This document shows, one piece after another, positions 8,159 to 15,445 of a DNA stretch of 64,000 bases; position 1 is the first letter of the stretch, and each line of letters begins with the position of its first letter. Below the pieces are notes generated by a model. That model worked only from the letters and a program-made list of their open reading frames with translations, had not been told where the DNA came from and did no database searches. This DNA comes from Microcaldota archaeon. Lineage in GTDB: Archaea; Micrarchaeota; Micrarchaeia; Anstonellales; JAGGVH01. The stretch covers positions 1 through 64,000 of the forward strand of contig JAHKLX010000007.1 in NCBI GenBank assembly GCA_020854835.1, in the 5' to 3' direction. The translations under genes and the position numbers were made by a program.

Positions 8159-8980
8159 ATGAAAGTGGGCGTTGATGTTGGTGGGACTGGTCTTAGGGCA
8201 GTGGTTTATGACAACCAATACAGAGAAGTAAAACGATTTTTTGAGCCTTGGAAAGAATCAAAGAAAAGCAAGAAAATTCAGAAGCAATTAACTGATTTTA
8301 TAAAAAAAATGCACACACACGGATCTGTTGGAATAGGCCTTTTAGGTTCTATTAAAAACAATAAAATAAACAATGCTCCAAATGCACCTGGTTTGAATGA
8401 AATGAACTTGGCAAAATACGTATTTGACAACGACGTTAACATGTTTGCAGTGGGAGAAAGTAAGATGGGTGCAGGTAAACCGTATAGAAATTCAATTTAT
8501 TTGACATTAGGAACAGGAGTTGGTGGTGCCATAGTGATTGATAAAAAATTATATAATGGAAAGGGGGGAGCGGGGGAATTTGGCCATATGATAATAATTA
8601 AAGACGGAAGGAAATGTCCTTGTGGTCAAAAAGGCTGTTTGGAAGAGTATGTATCTGTGAGGGCTGTTGAACGATTGGGTAAAAAATACCTCAGAAAAAA
8701 CATGACTCCGTTGCAAATAAGCGAATTGGCTTTAAAAGGCAATAAAAATGCTAAAAAAGTGTTCCAAGAAACAGGAGAATATTTTGGAATAGGTTTAACT
8801 AATTTATCAAATATCTTTGATCCCGAGGCCATTGTTATAGGTGGAGGGTTATCTGGCTCATTAAACCTCATGGAAAAAGGGATAAATAAAACGTTTAAAC
8901 CAAGTATGGTAGTTAAACCAAAATTGCTTAAAGCAAAACTCAAAGATCCGGTTTGTATGGGTGCAGCGCTATCGCTATAA
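8159..8980 (+). CDS. ROK-family sugar kinase
   Basis: 273 residues. The N-terminus VGVDVGGTGLRAVVYD is the phosphate-1 ATP-binding motif. DNDVN (Asp92 the likely catalytic base) and LGTGVGGAIV (about 117-126) follow. The ROK zinc motif is complete: His143, then C153-P-C155-G-Q-K-G-C160-LEEY. The length is slightly below the usual 300 or so. ROK kinases phosphorylate glucose, N-acetylhexosamines or related sugars in the cytoplasm. The exact sugar is not readable, and no sugar operon is adjacent. A DNA-binding N-terminal domain, as in ROK repressors, is absent, so this is an enzyme. Its promoter carries an inverted repeat at 8128-8148. Confidence 0.85.
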   Translation: MKVGVDVGGTGLRAVVYDNQYREVKRFFEPWKESKKSKKIQKQLTDFIKKMHTHGSVGIGLLGSIKNNKINNAPNAPGLNEMNLAKYVFDNDVNMFAVGESKMGAGKPYRNSIYLTLGTGVGGAIVIDKKLYNGKGGAGEFGHMIIIKDGRKCPCGQKGCLEEYVSVRAVERLGKKYLRKNMTPLQISELALKGNKNAKKVFQETGEYFGIGLTNLSNIFDPEAIVIGGGLSGSLNLMEKGINKTFKPSMVVKPKLLKAKLKDPVCMGAALSL

Positions 8981-9079
8981 ATTAAATTTCTAAAGAATTT
9001 GGAACTGTATATACTATAAGGCAGGTATTCTTAAAGTAAAATTATTGCACACTTAAATAACAATTTAACCTCATAAAAT

Positions 9080-9757
9080 TTATTTTTTTCCTATGTTTTT
9101 TGCATGCTCAACAATTAAAGCATGAAATTCCTGGTAAAGCTTGTAATCCCTGGGCAAATTGATTTCAAACAGTAGTTTAATATCATCATAGGTTGCATCA
9201 GAGTTTATTGAATTAAATCCTTCATCAAAACAGGGACCAAACACCTTGCGAGTATATGCATCCACAACAAACTCGGGTTGTTTATAAGCATATAAAAGAA
9301 TGGAATCAGCTGTTTCAGGCCCGATACCCCAAACATCCAATAACTCCTCCCGTGCAGGGGTTTTTCCTTTAAGTGAAATGTAAAACTTGGAGAATAATTT
9401 CAATTTTTTTGCTTTTTGGTTGAAATAACCTGCAGGTGTTATTGCCTGTTTTAGTTTTTTATCTTCGAGAAACAAAATCTTTTTTGGATCCAAGGCATTT
9501 ATTGTTTTTAAATTTAAAAGAGCCTTTTCAACATTTGGCCACGCAGTGTTTTGAGTTAAAATTGCGCCAATACAGATTTCAAACTGTTGTAATTCGTTTC
9601 GGGGAAAAGAATAATCCCCGGGATGATAACCTTGTACAGATCCTGTTTTAGTTGGATTAGTTCCTTTGAAATCAATTAGGGGCCACCAACCCTGAAGACC
9701 ATAAAGCTTGAGAAGTTTTTCATAAATATTGAATAACTTTTTGGTTTTCAACGACAT
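9080..9757 (-). CDS. HhH-GPD DNA glycosylase (EndoIII-like, MagIII/MJ1434 type)
   Basis: 225 residues from the ATG at 9757. An earlier in-frame ATG (9781) would start inside the TATA box, whereas TATTTAAA at 9781-9788 lies about 27 nt before 9757, fitting a leaderless mRNA. The HhH core is WGIGPETADSILLYAY followed by FVVDAYTRKV, with the catalytic Asp in VDAY. In EndoIII the motif has a catalytic Lys (GVGRKTA); here that place is Glu (GPETA), pointing to a monofunctional glycosylase. The four C-terminal Fe-S cysteines of EndoIII are absent, as in MagIII-type 3-methyladenine or mismatch glycosylases. Likely role: base-excision repair. The lesion is uncertain. Confidence 0.75.
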   Translation of the reverse strand: MSLKTKKLFNIYEKLLKLYGLQGWWPLIDFKGTNPTKTGSVQGYHPGDYSFPRNELQQFEICIGAILTQNTAWPNVEKALLNLKTINALDPKKILFLEDKKLKQAITPAGYFNQKAKKLKLFSKFYISLKGKTPAREELLDVWGIGPETADSILLYAYKQPEFVVDAYTRKVFGPCFDEGFNSINSDATYDDIKLLFEINLPRDYKLYQEFHALIVEHAKNIGKK

Positions 9758-9780
9758 GAAAAAATAAGAGAACAAATACA

Positions 9781-9845
9781 TTTAAATAGTTTATGTTAGA
9801 TATATCTAACATTATGTTAACTAAAACTAACATAAAGGTGATTAA
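9781..9845. promoter_or_regulatory. Divergent promoter with two tandem TGTTAR-N6-CTAACA operators
   Basis: A perfect 20-bp palindrome at 9793-9812 contains TGTTAG-N6-CTAACA. A second copy, TGTTAA-N6-CTAACA, spans 9815-9832 within the inverted repeat 9813-9834. The two copies are 21 bp apart, two helical turns. They cover the GATATAT TATA-like element and the expected start site of the plus operon at 9846, and lie just behind the TATTTAAA of the minus glycosylase gene. The ribosome site AAAGGTGATT follows at 9835-9844. The natural candidate binder is the XRE regulator encoded at the end of the plus operon. Confidence 0.7.
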
Positions 9846-10271
9846 ATGAAGATGACATATAAAAAAAGTTCTGATAGTTTGATGCAAACAGGAGCAATTG
9901 GATTATTTGTTTCATTATGTTTGCTTCTTTTGTTTGGAATTAATGAAAACTCAGGTTATTTATATTTTATAGTTTGGGGGTTTGTTCCTCTTTCGGTCAT
10001 GATAATCATAATTTCTTTATACTTTAAACTAACAAAAGACAAAAAGGAAATAATAGTTGATGAAAGAACAGCAAAATTGATCAGCAAAGCCGATGTCGTT
10101 TCATATGATATAACTTTTTATATGACAGGACTGTTGGTTGTGTTACGATTATTCAATATTTTACAAATATCAGCAGACTATATACTCTTGATGGCGATAC
10201 TGTTAATGACTATCGGCAGAACTTTTGTTCGTTTTTATTATAAAAACAAAAAAGACTTAAGGGGTGATTAA
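9846..10271 (+). CDS. DUF2178-like four-helix membrane protein
   Basis: 141 residues with four predicted membrane helices in two pairs. Between the pairs lies a charged loop with the motif VDERTAKLISKADVVSYDI, resembling the DER...KA loop of DUF2178 proteins. It is the first gene of a three-gene operon (two membrane proteins plus a small XRE-type regulator), an arrangement often seen for DUF2178-like proteins. AAAGGTG stands 5 nt before the ATG. Function unknown; such membrane-protein/XRE pairs may sense membrane or envelope state (speculative). Confidence 0.6.
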   Translation: MKMTYKKSSDSLMQTGAIGLFVSLCLLLLFGINENSGYLYFIVWGFVPLSVMIIIISLYFKLTKDKKEIIVDERTAKLISKADVVSYDITFYMTGLLVVLRLFNILQISADYILLMAILLMTIGRTFVRFYYKNKKDLRGD

Positions 10272-10877
10272 ATGGATTTGATACTACTACTGAAATTTGG
10301 TTTGTCAATGAGTTCGGGTTTGTTCTTATCTTTAGCAGCAATATTTTTGTTTTTAGGATTTTTTGTAAAGATTGTTGGTAAATTATTTAGTAAAAAAACA
10401 GTGAAAAAACAACACCAAAATAAATACTACAAAAAATATAGGCATTATTTTTATGGATTTATGATTCTCTCATATCTCCTATTTCCTATGATTATGTTTT
10501 TTTCTGGAGCATCAAATACAATTGTCAACTTATCAGATTTAGTCCTTCTAACCATCGTCATGGTTTTGAGTGCAATATTCTACTGCTATGGTTTACTCGA
10601 TATTCTAAACAAACTGTTGTATGAAACAAATCTAGACGAGATGGAACAGAAAATCTCTAGGCAAAGTATGAGAAATGCGATGCTGGGGTTAATATTTGTA
10701 TTGGGCACCTTATATTTTGCAAACTCGATCATACAGCTCTTATTTAATTACAGCTTTGATTTGTCGCAAAGTATAGATAGCTTAACGATCATCAATATCG
10801 TCTTTTTTACAATATCAATTATTTGGGTTGTCTCGTATTTGTATTATATAAAAATTAAATCTTTAAAAGATGTTTAA
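10272..10877 (+). CDS. Membrane protein, distant relative of the preceding gene product
   Basis: 201 residues with five to six hydrophobic segments: about 10-35, 57-76, 86-108, 134-155 and 172-192. The cytosolic loop [19 protein letters not shown] echoes the DER...K...A loop of the upstream protein, so the two may be paralogues. The ATG follows directly on the stop of the upstream gene, with AAGGGGTGATTAA as ribosome site. The gene overlaps the XRE regulator by 8 nt, so the three products are probably made together. Function not recognised. Confidence 0.55.
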   Translation: MDLILLLKFGLSMSSGLFLSLAAIFLFLGFFVKIVGKLFSKKTVKKQHQNKYYKKYRHYFYGFMILSYLLFPMIMFFSGASNTIVNLSDLVLLTIVMVLSAIFYCYGLLDILNKLLYETNLDEMEQKISRQSMRNAMLGLIFVLGTLYFANSIIQLLFNYSFDLSQSIDSLTIINIVFFTISIIWVVSYLYYIKIKSLKDV

Positions 10878-11091
10878 AATGAAAACAAAGATAAAAGAAC
10901 TGAGGGCCAAATACAATCTAACCCAGCAGCAACTGGCAGATGAAATTGGTGTCAGAAGAGAAACAATTAATTTTATTGAGAGAGGAGATTATAACCCTTC
11001 TCTTAAACTTGCTGCAAAAATCGCTAAAAAATTGAACACAACAATTGATGAAATTTTCTTTTTTGAAGAAAAAGAATTGCAGGAGGATTAA
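10870..11091 (+). CDS. XRE-family (Cro/cI, YozG-like) transcriptional regulator
   Basis: 73 residues, a single HTH_3 domain: [21 protein letters not shown] forms helices 1-2 and [28 protein letters not shown] the recognition helix region (residues about 27-54). Short XRE proteins ending in [11 protein letters not shown] are common next to DUF2178-like membrane proteins. The ATG at 10870 overlaps the upstream stop; an internal ATG at 10879 is an alternative, and neither has a strong ribosome site. It probably binds the two TGTTAR-N6-CTAACA sites in front of the operon, making the operon self-controlled (inference). Confidence 0.85.
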   Translation: MFKMKTKIKELRAKYNLTQQQLADEIGVRRETINFIERGDYNPSLKLAAKIAKKLNTTIDEIFFFEEKELQED

Positions 11092-11094
11092 TCA

Positions 11095-12000
11095 TTAAAG
11101 CCTTGACAAATATTCATTAACACTGTTTGCTGCAATTGCTCCTTCTGCTGCTGCTGTTATGATTTGCCACATGTTGTTTGAGCCAGTTGTAACATCTCCT
11201 GCTGCAAAAACACCAGGAACACTTGTTCTTAGAGCTTCATTAACAACAATCAAACCCATGTCATTAAGTTCAACAAAATCCTTTACAAAATTTGTGTTCG
11301 GTATTAAACCAACCTCAACAAACAAACCGTCCAATTCAAGCTTTTCTGTTTCATCTTTTTTTCTATGCTGTAGAACAACACCTTGCATCATTTCTTCCCC
11401 GTAAACTTCAGAAACAACAACATCTTTATGAATAATTATGTTTTCGTCTTTGTTAACACGATCAATTAATATTTTATCTCCTGTAAAATCACTTCTAACT
11501 AAAAGATGAACTTTGTTTTTGAAACTGCTCAATGTTAAAGCAACTGTTAAAGCTGAATTTCCCCCACCAACAACACCAACACTTTTTTCTTTGAAAAAAG
11601 CACCATCACAAGTCGCACAATAACTAACACCTTTTCCTTTGAATTCTTTTTCACCTGAAACATTTAATTCTCTTTTATGAGTACCCATTGCTAAAACAAT
11701 TGTTTTGGCTTCATGTTCGGCCATGTTTGTTTTAACCTTAAAACTTTTTTCCAGTTTAGAAATTTTTTCAACTTCTTCATACAAAACCTCTGCACCAAAA
11801 TGCTGAGCCTGATCAGTGAATTTTTGAATTAATTCCAATCCACTTATTGATTTGAATCCTGGATAGTTTTCAACATCTGGTGTCTCGCTAACCATACCAA
11901 AACCTTTGGCAATAACTTTATTCTGAATATTATATCTTGACAAATATATTGAAGCAGTGAGACCTGCGGGCCCCCCGCCTAGGATTACACAATCAATCAC
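11095..12000 (-). CDS. trxB: Thioredoxin reductase
   Basis: 301 residues, normal length. It has an FAD-binding GGGPAGLTASIYLSR at 8-22, the redox-active C128-A-T-C131-D, an NAD(P)-binding GGGNSA near 144-149 and a final FAD motif GVFAAGDV. It reduces thioredoxin or a glutaredoxin-like partner with NAD(P)H in the cytoplasm. The glutaredoxin-like protein at 34447-34755 is a possible partner. The start is GTG at 12000 with AAGGTGATAAA just upstream. It converges with the XRE regulator gene with only 3 nt between stops. Confidence 0.93.
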   Translation of the reverse strand: MIDCVILGGGPAGLTASIYLSRYNIQNKVIAKGFGMVSETPDVENYPGFKSISGLELIQKFTDQAQHFGAEVLYEEVEKISKLEKSFKVKTNMAEHEAKTIVLAMGTHKRELNVSGEKEFKGKGVSYCATCDGAFFKEKSVGVVGGGNSALTVALTLSSFKNKVHLLVRSDFTGDKILIDRVNKDENIIIHKDVVVSEVYGEEMMQGVVLQHRKKDETEKLELDGLFVEVGLIPNTNFVKDFVELNDMGLIVVNEALRTSVPGVFAAGDVTTGSNNMWQIITAAAEGAIAANSVNEYLSRL

Positions 12001-12059
12001 TTTATCACCTTTTAGATTATAATATGTTTAATGTTTTTAAGTTTATCATTATTTTGGAA

Positions 12060-13091
12060 TTAATCACCTATAAAATCATATATCCATAATTTTATCAATG
12101 AAGGTTCGGTTAATTGTTTGAATAAGTTCTTTATTTTTTTTCTTTTTGAAAAATCTAGAAGAACGTTGTAAAATACATTTCCAAAAAATGTTTCAAAAAA
12201 TTCATAAAAATATCTATTAACTCTACCTGTTTTTAACAGGGGCAAAAACAAAGCTTTTGCTGATTTGTCGTAATCAAAATCGTTTATCAAACTCTGAGCT
12301 GCAAGCTGTCCAGAAGTTATGGCATACCACATTCCAAAACCAAAAAGTCCGTCTTGTAAACCTGCACATTCTCCCACACATACTGAATCATCAATATAAG
12401 AATCTTTAATTTCAAATGAAACATAATTGGTTTGAACATGAATATTTTTCATTTCAAGACCATATACCTCTTTGAAAACCTGCAAACATTCATTTGCATA
12501 ATCAACTATTTTTTCCATTTGCTTTGTAACCGCAACACACAAAGTTGCTTTTTTGTTAATAACACATAGATATGCATATCCCCCTGGTGCAAGTCTTTTA
12601 TCCATTATTATGTGGAACACGTCATCAATGTCTGTATCAAAAATAAACTCTCTTGCGATGCCTTTGGGTATCTTGCCACCAGTCGCATCTATAAGCGGAC
12701 TATCACATGTTGAACCAAACTTAACTTTTACACCTTTGGATTTGGCCGTGTTTAAAAGTGCAGTATCTAATGCATCATTCGAACTACCACGTTTAATTGT
12801 CCAAAAAACGGGTTTTATAGAATAAAATTCAATAGTTTTTGACATTGTACTTATTTTAATCGTGTGTATAGGAACTAAAAACATTTTTTTTAATATAGGG
12901 TTTGGTAAAAAAGTTCTTAAAAAAAATCTGGCATCAGTATTACTACCCGGTATGAACATAAATTGATATGAACCTGCAAATCTACTCCCAACTTCTTTTT
13001 GTTTTTCGTAAACACAAACCTCGTAATCAGAATTTGCGATATCTATTGCAGCAGCCAGTCCCGCAGGACCTGCTCCATTAATTTCAATCAT
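12060..13091 (-). CDS. Geranylgeranyl-reductase-like FAD-dependent oxidoreductase
   Basis: 343 residues from the ATG at 13091. A TTTATAAA box lies about 25 nt upstream, so a leaderless transcript is likely, and the longer frame would start upstream of the box. The N-terminal Rossmann motif INGAGPAGLAAAIDIA starts at residue 4. The flavin-contact motif GECAGLQDGLFGFGMWYAI near the C-terminus is typical of the geranylgeranyl reductase group. Archaeal members saturate isoprenoid chains of ether lipids. It is a little short for that family (usually near 390), so another FAD-dependent hydrogenase or halogenase-like role is possible. It is divergent from the site-2 protease gene. Confidence 0.65.
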   Translation of the reverse strand: MIEINGAGPAGLAAAIDIANSDYEVCVYEKQKEVGSRFAGSYQFMFIPGSNTDARFFLRTFLPNPILKKMFLVPIHTIKISTMSKTIEFYSIKPVFWTIKRGSSNDALDTALLNTAKSKGVKVKFGSTCDSPLIDATGGKIPKGIAREFIFDTDIDDVFHIIMDKRLAPGGYAYLCVINKKATLCVAVTKQMEKIVDYANECLQVFKEVYGLEMKNIHVQTNYVSFEIKDSYIDDSVCVGECAGLQDGLFGFGMWYAITSGQLAAQSLINDFDYDKSAKALFLPLLKTGRVNRYFYEFFETFFGNVFYNVLLDFSKRKKIKNLFKQLTEPSLIKLWIYDFIGD

Positions 13092-13151
13092 AAGTTTATT
13101 TATACAACATATTTTATAAATATTCTGTGAATGAAAAAAGCAGGTGAAAAA
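13092..13151. promoter_or_regulatory. Shared divergent promoter region
   Basis: ATTTTATAAATATT at 13111-13124 is a near-symmetric TATA element. It lies about 25 nt before the minus ATG at 13091. For the plus gene it lies about 33 nt before the ATG at 13152, which also has a CAGGTGAAAAA ribosome site. Confidence 0.4.
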
Positions 13152-14531
13152 ATGAAGAGTGAAAATAAAAAACAATTATATGCTGTTTTATTAGCGATAA
13201 TAAATATTATTTTATTATATTCAATCATAAATTTTGATTATTACGAAGTTCCAATTATTTTGAAAGTTTTAGCAGGATTATTGGTTTTGGTTGTTTCAGG
13301 ATATAAGCTTGGAGAACTTTTAAACCAAAATGTTTGGCACGGCATTGTTATGTTTAGATCAAAAAAAATGATTGAAGAAATAGATTATATTGCAAGAAGA
13401 TTTGAAAAAATAATCGTGGTTCTTTGCGATATAACTTTGATTTGGGGATTGGGACTATTGGGGTCTTATATACTATATAAACATTCTAAAAAAAGCATAC
13501 GAAGAACATTAATGATTAGCTTGGTGGGTTTGTTTTTATTGGTTTTCACATTGTTTTATATCGCACCCATTGTTTCTGTTTTATCAATGTCTGTCATAAG
13601 TGGCATTGATTATTCAACTGCTATCGCAGAATCACAAGAACAAATGTTTGACATGATGCTAGACATATCAAAAATATTGGTTGTTGTAGGAGGATATATG
13701 ATGTTCTTTGTATTTTTATTAGTTTATTCTTCAGTTATGATTATCTATAATTTAATTTTGACAGTAATGACAGGGGTGCAAGCGCCTGAACCCAGTGCAG
13801 TGATGATAATCCCTGGTGTCAGCATACCCTTTTTCGAGGGAATAATCGCAATGATTATTTTACTTGCTTTTCATGAATTGTCCCATGGATTTTTGGCTAG
13901 AGTTGCAAAAGTTAAACTTGAATCAGTGGGTGTTGTTCTGATAGGAATACTGCCTATTGGGGCATTTGTTGAGCCAAATGAAAAAGAATTGGAAAAAAGA
14001 TCTGTTATTGAAAAGGTTAGAACCTTCATGGCAGGATCAGGCGTTAATTTTATAATACTTTTTATATCTTTTTTGGTTTTTTTAATTGCTGAACCGTATC
14101 TTTCAAGTCAAATTGATTACAATGTTGTTTATTATGGCAACATAACTGAATTCAAAGATGCAGTTGTTATATCAGTTAATGACATACCTGCAAAAGAGTT
14201 AAATTTTTCAGAAATACCCTATAAAAAAGGAGATGAAGTGAGGGTTTTGACAGATAGAGGAGAATTCATTACATTTGCAGATGAAAAAAATATGATAGGA
14301 ATCGTCCAAAAAACATACTTTGAGAATTCAGTTGCAGAGTTTGTTTTTAATTTGATTGCGCTTTGTATGGTTTTAAATTTCTTTGTGGCAATTTTCAACT
14401 TGCTTCCAGCATTCATATTTGACGGATATAAAATATTGGAAAGTGTTTTTGATAAAAAATATTTGAAATACATCAATTATCTTATAATTTTGTCCATATT
14501 AATACAATTTTTACCCTGGCTGTGGAAATGA
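13152..14531 (+). CDS. Site-2 protease family intramembrane metalloprotease (M50)
   Basis: 459 residues from the ATG at 13152, chosen for CAGGTGAAAAA directly upstream; an in-frame ATG at 13131 lies too close to the TATA box. It has about eight hydrophobic segments. The zinc motif FHELSHGF (HExxH) is near residue 240 in a membrane helix. The second motif, FNLLPAFIFDGYKI, near 420 supplies the third zinc ligand Asp. Between them is a soluble insert (about 325-400) with beta character, in the place of a PDZ-like domain. Site-2 proteases release membrane-bound regulators by cleavage. The tethered winged-helix protein at 36294-36920 is one conceivable type of substrate (speculation). Confidence 0.85.
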   Translation: MKSENKKQLYAVLLAIINIILLYSIINFDYYEVPIILKVLAGLLVLVVSGYKLGELLNQNVWHGIVMFRSKKMIEEIDYIARRFEKIIVVLCDITLIWGLGLLGSYILYKHSKKSIRRTLMISLVGLFLLVFTLFYIAPIVSVLSMSVISGIDYSTAIAESQEQMFDMMLDISKILVVVGGYMMFFVFLLVYSSVMIIYNLILTVMTGVQAPEPSAVMIIPGVSIPFFEGIIAMIILLAFHELSHGFLARVAKVKLESVGVVLIGILPIGAFVEPNEKELEKRSVIEKVRTFMAGSGVNFIILFISFLVFLIAEPYLSSQIDYNVVYYGNITEFKDAVVISVNDIPAKELNFSEIPYKKGDEVRVLTDRGEFITFADEKNMIGIVQKTYFENSVAEFVFNLIALCMVLNFFVAIFNLLPAFIFDGYKILESVFDKKYLKYINYLIILSILIQFLPWLWK

Positions 14532-14593
14532 AAAGTTATGATAATGCTTATAAACCCTTTTCAAGATATTAAACTGAAATAGGGGTGAATATT

Positions 14594-15337
14594 ATGTTTA
14601 ATTTGAAGATGGATGATGCAAAAGCACTGAAAAACATATTTGATGCAGTGGTAACCTTAATTGAAGAAGGGCCTGTAGAAATTAGTGAAAACGGTTTGTT
14701 TCTTAGGGCAATTGATCCATCTCAAATTGCAATGGTAACTTTGAATATTCCAAAAGAAACATTTAGTAGCTATGAAGTAGATAAAAAAGATTTGATTGGT
14801 TTAAATTTTGTCCATATGGTTAAGATATTAAGCAGGGCAAAATCTGGTGAGAGCATTGCTTTGAAAAATGAAGATTCTGCCTTAGTAATAGAATTTAAAG
14901 GCGGAAAAAGGAAAAGAACGTTTAAAGTGCCATTGTTGGATGCAAAAGATTTGATAACAAAAGAAGTAAAGGTTGAGGCAGAAGCAACTGTTTATGTTAA
15001 TGCAGGCGAATTAAAAGATTCATTTAAAGATGCAGAACTCGTAAGTACATTTTTAACTCTGGAGGCAAGTGCTGAAAAGTTAGAAATGAATGTGAGAGGA
15101 GATGGGGGGAAACTTGTAGTTGAATTTGATAAAGAAAACGGTACAAAAATAGATATGAAAGATTCAGATAAAGCAAGAGCATCATTCTCGCTTGAATATT
15201 TGGCAAATATAGTTAAAGCATGCCCAGATACAAACGAATTAAAATTATTCATAAAATCAGATAATCCTCTGAAAGTTGAATACCACGTAAACCAAGCAGA
15301 ATTGAGTTATTTCCTTGCTCCAAGAAGAGAAGAATAA
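14594..15337 (+). CDS. pcn: DNA polymerase sliding clamp (PCNA)
   Basis: 247 residues, standard PCNA length, starting MFNLKMDDAKALKNIFDAV. The ATG at 14594 follows AGGGGTGA; a GTG at 14585 lies inside that site. Family blocks are clear: NGLFLRAIDPSQIAMV (about 38-53), the DLIGLNFVHMVKIL segment and the C-terminal LEYLANIVKACP with the final YFLAPRREE that contacts partner PIP boxes. The homotrimeric ring tethers polymerase, FEN1, ligase and RFC to DNA. A T-rich terminator and tRNA-Gln follow. Confidence 0.95.
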   Translation: MFNLKMDDAKALKNIFDAVVTLIEEGPVEISENGLFLRAIDPSQIAMVTLNIPKETFSSYEVDKKDLIGLNFVHMVKILSRAKSGESIALKNEDSALVIEFKGGKRKRTFKVPLLDAKDLITKEVKVEAEATVYVNAGELKDSFKDAELVSTFLTLEASAEKLEMNVRGDGGKLVVEFDKENGTKIDMKDSDKARASFSLEYLANIVKACPDTNELKLFIKSDNPLKVEYHVNQAELSYFLAPRREE

Positions 15338-15358
15338 TCTTCTTTTCTCGTTTTTTAT
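15338..15358 (+). terminator. T-rich terminator after pcn
   Basis: Immediately after the PCNA stop the plus strand reads TCTTCTTTTCTCGTTTTTTATG, with a final run of six T. This resembles an archaeal oligo-T terminator placed before tRNA-Gln. Confidence 0.45.
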
Positions 15359-15364
15359 GATAAA

Positions 15365-15437
15365 AGCCCTGTAGTCTAGTGGTCAAGGATATCAGCCTTT
15401 GGAGCTGAGGACCCCGGTTCGAATCCGGGCAGGGCTA
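15365..15437 (+). tRNA. tRNA-Gln (anticodon TTG)
   Basis: 73 nt cloverleaf. The acceptor stem is AGCCCTG/CAGGGCT with discriminator A, the anticodon stem TCAGC/GCTGA encloses the loop CTTTGGA (anticodon TTG), and the T arm is CCCGG-TTCGAAT-CCGGG. CCA is not encoded. The archaeal GluRS at 26751 probably charges this tRNA with glutamate before transamidation, as in most archaea; no GlnRS is visible here. Confidence 0.92.
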
Positions 15438-15445
15438 AACAAAAA

